DNA of 5,035 nucleotides from Candidatus Zixiibacteriota bacterium (lineage in GTDB: Bacteria; SM23-81; DAOVCL01), in NCBI GenBank assembly GCA_030670005.1, contig DAOVCL010000147.1, forward strand, positions 1 to 5,035, given 5' to 3'. Positions 1-5,035 of the stretch are shown piece by piece. The notes below the pieces were generated by a model. It ran no database searches, was not told the origin of the DNA, and was given only the letters and a program-made list of their open reading frames with translations. A program made the translations under genes and the position numbers. Numbering within the stretch: the stretch's first letter is position 1; each line of letters begins with the position of its first letter.

Positions 1-566
1 AAGATGGCCGCATCCCAGTGGGGAGGGGTCCAACTGTTTCTCCTGCCGGGAGTGCATAACCCCTGACAGATCTCCCAGTTTTCCGCTCCATCACCCCCCA
101 GCGGGTCAACCTTCTCCCACGACTTGCCCTCTACGGTTGTTTCCCAATGGAAGGTCTGTTCCTGTCCTTCTGGGTTACTCATGGTCACTGAGCCATACTC
201 GTTTCTCAATACCATAGAAATCCTGAGGGCTGGGTAGTTCTCTCGGAGGCTGTCATCCCCCCAGACCCCACTGCCGTTGCCCCACACCGACTCAAAGCTT
301 AAGCTGTCCCCATCATCATCAATGAGGTCACGGGCCAAGAGAAGAAAGCCCTCTGGTCCAATGATAAGAGAGGTATCGGAGAGGAGTTTCCCCTCAAATC
401 TCCAGCCTCGTAGATCGACACCTGTAGAACCGGGGTTGAATAGCTCAACCCACTCACAGTCAGCATCATTCTGGCTGGGATCGGCCAACACCTCGTTGAT
501 CACCAACCCCTGGGCCCTTAGCTCAGAGGAGAGGAGGATCGATATCAGAAGAAGCCACCTGAGCAT
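1..566 (-). CDS. Secreted lamin-tail-domain (LTD) protein, 3' end beyond the window
   Basis: An open frame starts at the ATG at 566-564 and runs to the left edge without a stop (188 codons seen). Residues 1-18 form a Sec-type signal peptide: MLRW, a hydrophobic core LLLISILLSS, and likely cleavage after LRA (A18/Q19). The lamin-tail domain follows at about 20-177. It opens with the family hallmark LVINEVLADP (21-30), then EWVELFNPG (38-46) and DLRGWRFEG (51-59), and closes with a SWEKVDP segment (149-155) and TPGRRN (172-177), as LTD domains usually do. An acidic DDDGD stretch (83-87) could bind a cation. In bacteria LTDs sit on exported proteins, often ahead of other surface or sorting domains. 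What follows residue 188 is unseen, so full function is unknown. The start lies one base after the stop of the VWA gene, with a purine-rich AGAAGCAGGA upstream inside that gene, suggesting coupled translation. The domain call is firm; the role (surface adhesion or assembly) is inference. Confidence 0.88.
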   Translation of the reverse strand, partial: MLRWLLLISILLSSELRAQGLVINEVLADPSQNDADCEWVELFNPGSTGVDLRGWRFEGKLLSDTSLIIGPEGFLLLARDLIDDDGDSLSFESVWGNGSGVWGDDSLRENYPALRISMVLRNEYGSVTMSNPEGQEQTFHWETTVEGKSWEKVDPLGGDGAENWEICQGLCTPGRRNSWTPPHWDAAI

Positions 567-567
567 C

Positions 568-2760
568 TCAGAGCATCCTGCTTCTCTTTCTTATCGTCCA
601 TTCTGCTGCCAGCAGCACCACTATCAGGGCCATAAGGAAGGGATTATCCCAGATCTCTATCTCCTTGCTTACTTTAATCTCCTTGTTGGTAAACGGGATA
701 TGAGAGGGGAGCGATGGAGCATCCTGGAGGTCAAGATATTCCCCTCCGCTTATCAGGGCCAACTCCTGGAGGTTCTCCCTATCCATCCTAGTATCCTCAA
801 ACTCAATGCTATATTGGCTTACCGTAAACTCCCCCTCGTCCTGGCCAAGGGTTACCCCTTCTAAGGCGGCCTTGGCCTGATAGAGGTAATCACCGGGGGG
901 TAGGAATCCGAGGGTGCCGATATATCCCCCCTTCTCCTCCCCCGGAGCCAGAGTTAAGGGAATTGCTTTGCCCTCCCCTTTCTTCGGTCTCAAGATCAGG
1001 GAAACCCGGGCATTTTCTACAGGCTGGTAGTTCTCGTCAAAAACCTTCCCTGAAAAACTTATCCTCTCCCCGGCCTTATAGACCTTCTGAGAAGGGGTTA
1101 TCCTCACCAGTTTGGCCTCCTCCCTGGTAACCAGCCATCTTATGGCATTGGACCAGAACCTGAGATAGTAGCTGTTGCTCTTACCAAATCCCCATTCCAG
1201 AAAGTCCCATCTCCAAAGGGGGAAACCGGTAATAGCCATAAGCTTGCCTTGGCCATATCTCTCCACTGCTATCACCGGCAGGGTTTCTCTCCCCAGTTTA
1301 AGAGTAGGATGAATAGCCAAAACCTGGGCTCCGGAAGATGTTCCAGCTATGAAGTTCACCCCCTGAAGTGGCGGGAGATCGGCCCAGGCCGCCTCATTAA
1401 GATTGGGGTCAGCCTCCAATATAGTCACCGGGTGGGCCCTGCCCTTTAGGGTAAGGAGAGGGGAGAAATCCCCATTTATCACTGCCTCCCGGGGGGACAA
1501 GGAGACGGGAAGGATCTTTGCTAAGGGGGAGGATGAATAGCCCCCCTGGCCAAATGATCCCTCTCCGCCGGTCATCAGGAGCGCCCCTCCCTCCTTCACA
1601 TAATCCACCAATAGATCCTCTATTCCCCTCTTAATGAGCTTCCGCGGGCAGTTCTGGAGGATGACCAGATCATATCCCTTTAGCTCCTCTGGCTTGGTCG
1701 GAGGTTTGCCCTCATAAAATCCGCCCTTCTTACCAATGAAAAATGTAGGCTCTACATTTGCATCCCCCTCTAAGGCTCGCCGCAGGAAGGAGAGCTCCCA
1801 ACCTGGCCCACCGGAGATGAGGAGGACCTTTAGCTTGCTCTTTAGCACCTGAACATAGAACTGCCTCTGGTTGTTCTCCCCGGTAAGCTCCCCTTCCTTT
1901 TGGGGAAGGGAGATCGTATACTTGTGCAGGCCCTCCTTCTGAGGGGCAAAGCTGAGGGAGACCTTGACCTCACCCCCCTCACTGGGGAGGGAAAACTCCA
2001 CCCTGTCCAAGGTCTCCACTCCTTCCTTGAGGAAGAGCAATCCCTTCTGGCCGGGGAAGCCAGACCCCCTTATGGTAGCCTTCACCGGAAGCTTGGCCCC
2101 TACATAGGCCACCTCATTTGTCCTGTAACCGGTTATGGCCAGATCCTTAGGTGGTAGGGGACTCCCCACCCCCACTGGAAAGAGGGGGATCTCCAGTCCC
2201 CTCGCAACCTGCAGGGGATCCCTACCTAAGTTGTTCTGGCCGTCGCTGAAGATAACCATCCCCACCACATTCTCCCCGGAGAGCTCCTTCTTGGCCTGCA
2301 AGAGCGCATCCCCAATAGCGGTCCCCTTCCCCGTGGGGGTCAGGCTGTCAGAGGGGCTTAATGGCTGGAGCCCGGAGGAGAACCGGAAGGGGTAGACACG
2401 ACCCTGGGAAGTTAGCTCCTCCTCCAAGCCAGAGCCCATAAGCTCCTTCACCTTCTCCAGCCTCCTCTTCCCCTCCTCTACCAAGGACATACTCTTCGAT
2501 GTGTCCACCAGGAGGGCCACCACAGGTGGCTTGGAGAGGCTCCGCACCAGCGAGAAGACGGGCTCGGAGATGGCCAGGATAAGCAAGAAGAAGGCCAGGG
2601 TGCGCAGCCCCATAAGGAGGTGCCTCTTGGCCGGGGATACAGGCGGGTTGGTGGTGCGATAGGAGTACCAGGCCAGGCCAGCGGCCAACAGGAAGATGCC
2701 TAACCCTAACCAGATTCTCCCTGTCTGCAAACTCAGTCCTAAGTGACTTATTCCAAACAT
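568..2760 (-). CDS. Membrane-anchored VWA / GATase-like domain protein
   Basis: A 730-residue protein (from the ATG at 2760). Two N-terminal membrane helices (about 16-34 and 47-69) precede a von Willebrand factor A domain (about 79-205) with a MIDAS motif DTSKS (D86, S88, S90), a T147 in GKGTAIGD and D173 in VIFSDGQNN, so it should bind a divalent metal. After a beta-rich linker comes a class I glutamine-amidotransferase-like fold (about 309-416, starting KLKVLLISGGPGWE; later GGEGSFGQGGY at 398-408). Its continuation at about 503-520 has YGQGKLMAITGFPLWRW. No catalytic Cys stands at the usual elbow, so it is probably not an active amidotransferase. A beta-sandwich segment (about 552-648) precedes the C-terminal helix (about 707-723) and a basic tail RKRSRML. 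This architecture resembles VWA proteins often found near MoxR/DUF58/BatA-type genes, thought to act in envelope assembly or complex maturation; no such partners are visible here. The domain call is firm; the role is inference. Confidence 0.9.
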   Translation of the reverse strand: MFGISHLGLSLQTGRIWLGLGIFLLAAGLAWYSYRTTNPPVSPAKRHLLMGLRTLAFFLLILAISEPVFSLVRSLSKPPVVALLVDTSKSMSLVEEGKRRLEKVKELMGSGLEEELTSQGRVYPFRFSSGLQPLSPSDSLTPTGKGTAIGDALLQAKKELSGENVVGMVIFSDGQNNLGRDPLQVARGLEIPLFPVGVGSPLPPKDLAITGYRTNEVAYVGAKLPVKATIRGSGFPGQKGLLFLKEGVETLDRVEFSLPSEGGEVKVSLSFAPQKEGLHKYTISLPQKEGELTGENNQRQFYVQVLKSKLKVLLISGGPGWELSFLRRALEGDANVEPTFFIGKKGGFYEGKPPTKPEELKGYDLVILQNCPRKLIKRGIEDLLVDYVKEGGALLMTGGEGSFGQGGYSSSPLAKILPVSLSPREAVINGDFSPLLTLKGRAHPVTILEADPNLNEAAWADLPPLQGVNFIAGTSSGAQVLAIHPTLKLGRETLPVIAVERYGQGKLMAITGFPLWRWDFLEWGFGKSNSYYLRFWSNAIRWLVTREEAKLVRITPSQKVYKAGERISFSGKVFDENYQPVENARVSLILRPKKGEGKAIPLTLAPGEEKGGYIGTLGFLPPGDYLYQAKAALEGVTLGQDEGEFTVSQYSIEFEDTRMDRENLQELALISGGEYLDLQDAPSLPSHIPFTNKEIKVSKEIEIWDNPFLMALIVVLLAAEWTIRKRSRML

Positions 2761-2767
2761 AAGTAAA

Positions 2768-2777
2768 CCTCTCCTTT
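2768..2777 (-). promoter_or_regulatory. Ribosome binding site that fixes the VWA gene start
   Basis: On the minus strand AAAGGAGAGG lies 7 bases before the ATG at 2760. The more upstream in-frame ATG (2787) has no such site and its first base is the last base of the -10 box, so it would not be in the transcript. The real protein therefore begins MFGISHLGLS, and the nine preceding codons are untranslated. Confidence 0.85.
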
Positions 2778-2786
2778 CAGGATACA

Positions 2787-2815
2787 TTTATACACAATTT
2801 TTATCCCTTAGTCAA
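2787..2815 (-). promoter_or_regulatory. Sigma70-type promoter of the VWA/LTD unit
   Basis: Reading the minus strand, the -35 is TTGACT (2815-2810) and the -10 is TATAAA (2792-2787), each matching the consensus at five of six positions, with an ideal 17-bp spacer. Transcription should begin near 2780, giving a leader of about 20 bases that holds little more than the ribosome binding site. No operator half-sites are obvious inside it. Function is predicted from sequence only. Confidence 0.75.
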
Positions 2816-2929
2816 CCCCAAAAAAACCTTCTTCATCTAATCCTAAGGTGACTTGGACAAAAATGGTTTGACATCTCAGATATTTTGGCTTAGTTTTGGG
2901 TATCCTTCTAACCTGAATAATTCGTATGC

Positions 2930-2953
2930 CACAAAGGCACCAAGCCCCAAAGT
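2930..2953 (+). repeat. Three degenerate 8-bp tandem units next to a -35 box
   Basis: Three successive 8-bp units read CACAAAGG, CACCAAGC and CCCAAAGT, and the -35 box begins two bases later at 2955. Similar CAC(A/C)AAGG-like tandem octamers occur as dispersed intergenic sequences in many bacterial genomes, from memory of such genomes. Here the copy is short and imperfect. It could be a decayed dispersed repeat or, less likely, a row of binding sites for a regulator of the adjacent promoter. Confidence 0.4.
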
Positions 2954-2954
2954 C

Positions 2955-2982
2955 TTGACTAAATGTAAATTAAGCGGATAAT
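2955..2982 (+). promoter_or_regulatory. Sigma70-type promoter of the M42 peptidase gene
   Basis: The -35 is TTGACT (2955-2960) and the -10 is GATAAT (2977-2982), each five of six to consensus, with a 16-bp spacer. Transcription should begin near 2989, leaving an untranslated leader of about 92 bases before the ATG at 3082. No terminator-like fold or leader peptide with a ribosome site is apparent in that leader. Confidence 0.65.
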
Positions 2983-3081
2983 CACAGGTTAAGGCAGAGA
3001 AATTCAGTTTAATAAACAGGGTTTTTTATGTTTAATGAATGAATAGTTCGGGCTAAGAGTCTTTAGAGAAAGGGGAGAAAG

Positions 3082-4146
3082 ATGGAAAAGGAGTCCGTAG
3101 ATTTCCTGAAGCGGCTCATTGATGCCCCCAGCCCATCCGGGTTTGAGGGACCAGTGCGCAAGATCTGGCAGGAGAGGATGGAGAAGTTCGCCGATGAGGT
3201 GAGGGTTGACCTCCACGGGAATGTGATCGCCGCGCTCAATCCAGATGGTAAGCCAAGGGTGATGCTGGCTGGTCATTGTGATGAGGTTGGGTTTATGGTC
3301 AGATACATAAATGATGAGGGATTTATCCACTTTGTTTCCATAGGGGGAGTGGATTCGAGCATTGTTTCCGCCCGCCGAGTGAAGATTTACACCAGGGAAG
3401 GGGTCGTATTTGGGGTTGTAGGAAGAACAGCCATCCACCTAATGGATGAGGAGGAAAGAAAGAAGGTGCCCAAATTCCATCAGCTCTGGATCGACATCGG
3501 GGCGAAAGATAAGAAGGAGGCTGAATCCATAGTTTCGGTGGGGGATCCCATAATATTTGACCAGGGATTTCAGGAGTTACGGGGAAACCTGGTTGTGGGG
3601 AGGGGCTTTGATGATCGGGTGGGCAGCTTCGCCGTGGGGGAAACCCTCAGGCTTCTCTTCCAGGCCCAGCCAAAGGCCTCCGTCTATGCGGTGGCCACCG
3701 TGCAGGAGGAGTTGGGAATGAGGGGAGCACGCACCAGCGCATTTGGCATATCCCCTGAGGTGGGCATTGCTGTTGATGTGGATAATACAACCGATCACCC
3801 TGGCACAAAGGACAACAAGCAGAGGTTTGGCGATCTTAAACTGGGGGGTGGGCCGGTGATCGTCAGAGGGGCAAATATAAACCCGGTCGTGGAGAATCTA
3901 TTGGTGGAGACGGCCAAAGGGGAGAAGATACCTTATCAAATAGCGGGGGCCCCATCAGGGACAGGGACAGACGCCAATGTCATTCAGACCACTAAGGGAG
4001 GGGTGGCTGCCGGTTTGGTGGGCGTCCCCAACCGCTATATGCACACGCCAGTGGAGGTTATCTCCCTTGAAGATCTGGAAAATGTCTCCAGGCTTCTGGT
4101 CTCTTTTATAATGAAAATAGACGAAACAACAGACTTCACCCCTTAG
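3082..4146 (+). CDS. M42-family metallo-aminopeptidase (TET-type / glutamyl aminopeptidase-like)
   Basis: A complete 354-residue protein, the usual length for family M42. These cytoplasmic enzymes carry two metal ions (zinc or cobalt), remove N-terminal residues from peptides, and typically form a 12-subunit hollow tetrahedron that degrades peptides released by larger proteases. All expected residues are visible: metal ligand H65 with D67 in GHCDEVGF (64-71), bridging D177 in GFDDRVG (175-181), catalytic E209 and ligand E210 in VQEELGMRGA (207-216), ligand D232 in AVDVD (230-234), and ligand H321 in RYMHTPVE (318-325). The spacings between them fit the archaeal TET peptidases. The internal PDZ-like lid subdomain lies at about 70-165. 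There is no signal peptide. AAGGGGAG lies just before the ATG, and the N-terminus (LIDAPSPSGFEGPV) aligns with the family start. Substrate preference cannot be read; some relatives are annotated as endoglucanases, now thought to be a misassignment. Confidence 0.95.
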   Translation: MEKESVDFLKRLIDAPSPSGFEGPVRKIWQERMEKFADEVRVDLHGNVIAALNPDGKPRVMLAGHCDEVGFMVRYINDEGFIHFVSIGGVDSSIVSARRVKIYTREGVVFGVVGRTAIHLMDEEERKKVPKFHQLWIDIGAKDKKEAESIVSVGDPIIFDQGFQELRGNLVVGRGFDDRVGSFAVGETLRLLFQAQPKASVYAVATVQEELGMRGARTSAFGISPEVGIAVDVDNTTDHPGTKDNKQRFGDLKLGGGPVIVRGANINPVVENLLVETAKGEKIPYQIAGAPSGTGTDANVIQTTKGGVAAGLVGVPNRYMHTPVEVISLEDLENVSRLLVSFIMKIDETTDFTP

Positions 4147-4183
4147 AATGCTATCATCTCCCTTGGGATAACCTACTGAGCTG

Positions 4184-4201
4184 GCAGAACTCCTTTTCTG
4201 C
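4184..4201. repeat. Short inverted repeat after the M42 gene
   Basis: GCAGAA and TTCTGC form a 6-bp stem with a 6-base loop, 37 bases past the peptidase stop. The downstream bases (TTCACACATTTTC) hold only a delayed, interrupted T run, so it is not a convincing intrinsic terminator. It may be a weak terminator or an mRNA end-stabilising hairpin, or chance. Confidence 0.3.
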
Positions 4202-4223
4202 TTCACACATTTTCTCTGGTAAT

Positions 4224-4241
4224 CGCAGACTTCAGTCTGCG
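4224..4241. repeat. GC-rich palindrome, possible dispersed (REP-like) element
   Basis: CGCAGACT and AGTCTGCG are exact reverse complements separated by two bases, so the strand can form a 7-bp stem with a TTCA loop. No T tract follows on either strand, which argues against a terminator. Palindromes of the type GCAGACT...AGTCTGC are familiar as scattered intergenic repeats in candidate-phylum genomes, some mobilised by REP-associated tyrosine transposases; no such transposase is in view. It ends 20 bases before the ribosome site of the next gene and could affect read-through from the peptidase gene. Confidence 0.5.
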
Positions 4242-4261
4242 TCCTTGCGCCACCCAAAGAG

Positions 4262-4267
4262 AGGAGG
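4262..4267 (+). promoter_or_regulatory. Strong ribosome binding site of the PLD-like gene
   Basis: AGGAGG lies 6 bases before the ATG at 4274, a full match to the anti-Shine-Dalgarno core at good spacing, which fixes the start and hence the signal peptide. No convincing separate promoter is seen in the 127-bp gap, so transcription may come through from the peptidase promoter. Confidence 0.8.
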
Positions 4268-4273
4268 GAAGAG

Positions 4274-4879
4274 ATGAGAAGACATTTCCCAATTTTTATA
4301 GCGGCCATCCTGCTTTCTGTCGGCCAGATCTCGGCTCAAGTCACAGCACCTGAGCTAAACGCTGAATGGGTAAAGATTCTTAACAATAGGGGTTACTTCC
4401 CGGCAGTAGAAGAGATCTTTGGCCAGGCAAAAAGCTCCATCTGGGTAATGATGTATTCGGCCAGATACTACACCGAGCCCCCCCAATATGCCCGTAATTA
4501 CACCCACGGAAAGGGCCAACCCTACAGTAACACAAACCTCCTCTTGCAGGATCTAATCGAGGCCGCCAAGAGGGGGGTAGAGGTAGTGGTGATCTTGGAC
4601 TCCTCCGACTGGAACAAGGAGAATACCCAAAAGAATCGCCTCTTTGCCCGGAAGTTAAAAAAGGAAGGGGTTAAGGTCTTCCTTGACGATCCCCGGGTTA
4701 CCACCCATAACAAGCTGATTCTGGTTGATGATGATCTAACCATAGTCGGCTCTACCAACTGGACTTACTATGCCTTAGAGGAGAACAACGAGACATCAGT
4801 GGTGATCAAATCAGGTGAGATAAACAAGGCATATAGAAAGTATTTTCTGAAGGTAGAGAAGAAGGCTCAGGAATTTTAG
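4274..4879 (+). CDS. Secreted single-HKD phospholipase D-like protein (Nuc-type nuclease or lipase)
   Basis: A complete 201-residue protein. Residues 1-21 are a Sec signal peptide (MRRH, hydrophobic FPIFIAAILLSV, cleavage after ISA), so it acts in the periplasm or outside. The PLD fold spans about 40-195: a first half with AVEEIFGQAKSSIWVMMYSA (44-63) and LIEAAKRGVEVVVILD (94-109), then the single HKD motif H145-x-K147-(x4)-D152 followed by GSTNW (159-163). The closing NNETSVVI (171-178) fits the usual post-motif strand. Two-copy phospholipases carry two HKD motifs in one chain; single-copy members such as the Salmonella plasmid endonuclease Nuc, also short and exported, pair two chains to build one active site. 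A homodimeric nuclease or phosphodiesterase is therefore most likely, but lipid substrates cannot be excluded. A polar segment at 65-88 (many Tyr, Asn, Pro) is an insertion between the first beta strand and the following helix. It follows the M42 gene on the same strand, 127 bp away. Confidence 0.92.
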   Translation: MRRHFPIFIAAILLSVGQISAQVTAPELNAEWVKILNNRGYFPAVEEIFGQAKSSIWVMMYSARYYTEPPQYARNYTHGKGQPYSNTNLLLQDLIEAAKRGVEVVVILDSSDWNKENTQKNRLFARKLKKEGVKVFLDDPRVTTHNKLILVDDDLTIVGSTNWTYYALEENNETSVVIKSGEINKAYRKYFLKVEKKAQEF

Positions 4880-4927
4880 GTTCTATGCCTTTATAAACGA
4901 AATTCTGAGTCTGGGGATAACCTTCTG

Positions 4928-4936
4928 TGTTAAAAT
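4928..4936 (+). promoter_or_regulatory. Possible extended -10 promoter for the gene at the right edge
   Basis: TGTTAAAAT reads as an extended -10 (TG, one base, TAAAAT, five of six to consensus). No recognisable -35 lies 16-18 bp upstream. Transcription would begin near 4943, ahead of the purine-rich AGAGGAGGA. Weak evidence only. Confidence 0.25.
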
Positions 4937-4972
4937 CCCTTTCCTTAAAGAGAGGAGGACAAGGAAGAATTA

Positions 4973-4996
4973 ATGGCCCTTAACGTCGAAGCCTAA
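4973..4996 (+). CDS. Possible 7-codon leader ORF (MALNVEA)
   Basis: An ATG at 4973 with AAGGAAG five bases before it and AGGAGG further up (4953-4958) opens a seven-codon frame ending in TAA. It is in the same frame as the ATG at 5006, with only nine bases between stop and next start. It could be a leader peptide whose translation feeds the downstream gene, the original start region of that gene after a nonsense change, or chance. It has no homopolymeric codon run typical of amino-acid attenuators. Confidence 0.2.
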   Translation: MALNVEA

Positions 4997-5005
4997 GAGG
5001 ACAGT

Positions 5006-5035
5006 ATGGAAATGTTTGTTTTGATACTATATCTC
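5006..5035 (+). CDS. Start of an unidentified gene with a hydrophobic N-terminus, cut by the right edge
   Basis: An ATG at 5006 has AGAGGA (4996-5001) four bases upstream and opens MEMFVLILYL, continuing past the window. The hydrophobic start suggests a signal peptide or first membrane helix. Ten residues are too few to name a family. Same strand as the PLD-like gene, 126 bp after its stop. Confidence 0.45.
   Translation, partial: MEMFVLILYL

Larger units (their letters stand above)
2761..3081. other. Divergent intergenic regulatory region
   Basis: This 321-bp AT-richer gap separates the VWA gene (leftward) from the M42 peptidase gene (rightward). It holds one good promoter per strand with predicted start points about 210 bp apart, and a short 8-bp-unit repeat beside the plus-strand -35. 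A perfect TTGACA at 2868-2873 on the plus strand lacks a good -10 (TAGTTT at 17 bp), so it is at best a weak extra promoter. I see no credible gene, RNA gene or riboswitch fold here, although the peptidase leader (about 92 bases) is long enough to hold some control element. Confidence 0.7.

Noticed and set aside
277..864. A 195-codon plus-strand open frame across the LTD/VWA gene junction
   Set aside because: It lies antisense to two genes with clear domains, is rich in Ser/Arg/Pro with no recognisable motif, and has no good ribosome site.
2738..2862. Imperfect direct repeat TCCTAAG(G)TGACTT at 2738-2750 and 2841-2854
   Set aside because: One copy lies inside the VWA coding region, the match is about 13 bases with an indel and there is no further copy in the window, so chance is adequate.
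2868..2896. Perfect -35 TTGACA with a possible -10
   Set aside because: The hexamer at 17 bp is TAGTTT, only three of six to consensus; the promoter at 2955-2982 is much better.
3013..3034. TAAACA...TGTTTA stem with an internal T run in the peptidase leader as a terminator or attenuator
   Set aside because: The stem is six AT-rich pairs with a 10-base loop and the T run is in the loop, not after the stem.
3004..3438. A 144-codon minus-strand open frame over the start of the peptidase gene
   Set aside because: It is antisense to the well-supported M42 gene and shows no domain; its composition follows from the opposite strand's codons.
4107..4112. Perfect TATAAT near the end of the peptidase gene as a promoter for the PLD-like gene
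   Set aside because: No -35-like hexamer lies 16-18 bp upstream and no extended -10 TG is present; it encodes part of the peptidase C-terminus.
3955..4308. A 117-codon minus-strand open frame spanning the peptidase end and the PLD-like start
   Set aside because: It overlaps two real genes on the other strand and covers the palindrome; no motif, no ribosome site.

Overview
The window looks like a piece of an uncultured bacterial chromosome. It has bacterial Shine-Dalgarno sites, two sigma70-type promoters, two proteins with Sec-type signal peptides and one large membrane-anchored protein. Base composition is near half G+C, with frequent AGG/AGA (Arg) and ATA (Ile) codons. The mix of a secreted lamin-tail-domain protein, a membrane VWA/GATase-like protein and a secreted single-HKD phospholipase D-like protein is commonest in Bacteroidota-related and candidate-phylum genomes. 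The sequence alone does not fix a phylum. No rRNA, tRNA, CRISPR array, transposase or integrase is visible.

Left half, minus strand: a divergent promoter near 2800 drives a two-gene unit. The first gene (568-2760) encodes a 730-residue membrane protein with a VWA domain and a GATase-like domain. The second (from 566, running off the left edge) encodes a secreted protein with a lamin-tail domain. One base separates the stop of the first from the start of the second, so translational coupling is likely. The natural start of the VWA gene is the internal ATG at 2760, not the more upstream ATG at 2787, because the upstream one overlaps the -10 box.

Middle, 2761-3081: a divergent regulatory region with a good sigma70 promoter on each strand. 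Three degenerate 8-bp units (2930-2953) abut the -35 box of the plus-strand promoter.

Right half, plus strand: an M42-family metallo-aminopeptidase (3082-4146) with all metal and catalytic residues present. A 127-bp spacer with two inverted repeats follows, one of them a near-perfect palindrome. Then comes a secreted single-HKD phospholipase D-like protein (4274-4879). A last spacer leads to the start of another gene at 5006, cut by the right edge and preceded by a possible 7-codon in-frame leader.

Functionally, three of the four recognisable proteins act in or beyond the cytoplasmic membrane, while the M42 peptidase is cytoplasmic. I see no compelling evidence for a new multi-gene system. 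The most testable points are the coupled VWA/lamin-tail pair, the secreted HKD enzyme and the two repeat-like intergenic elements.
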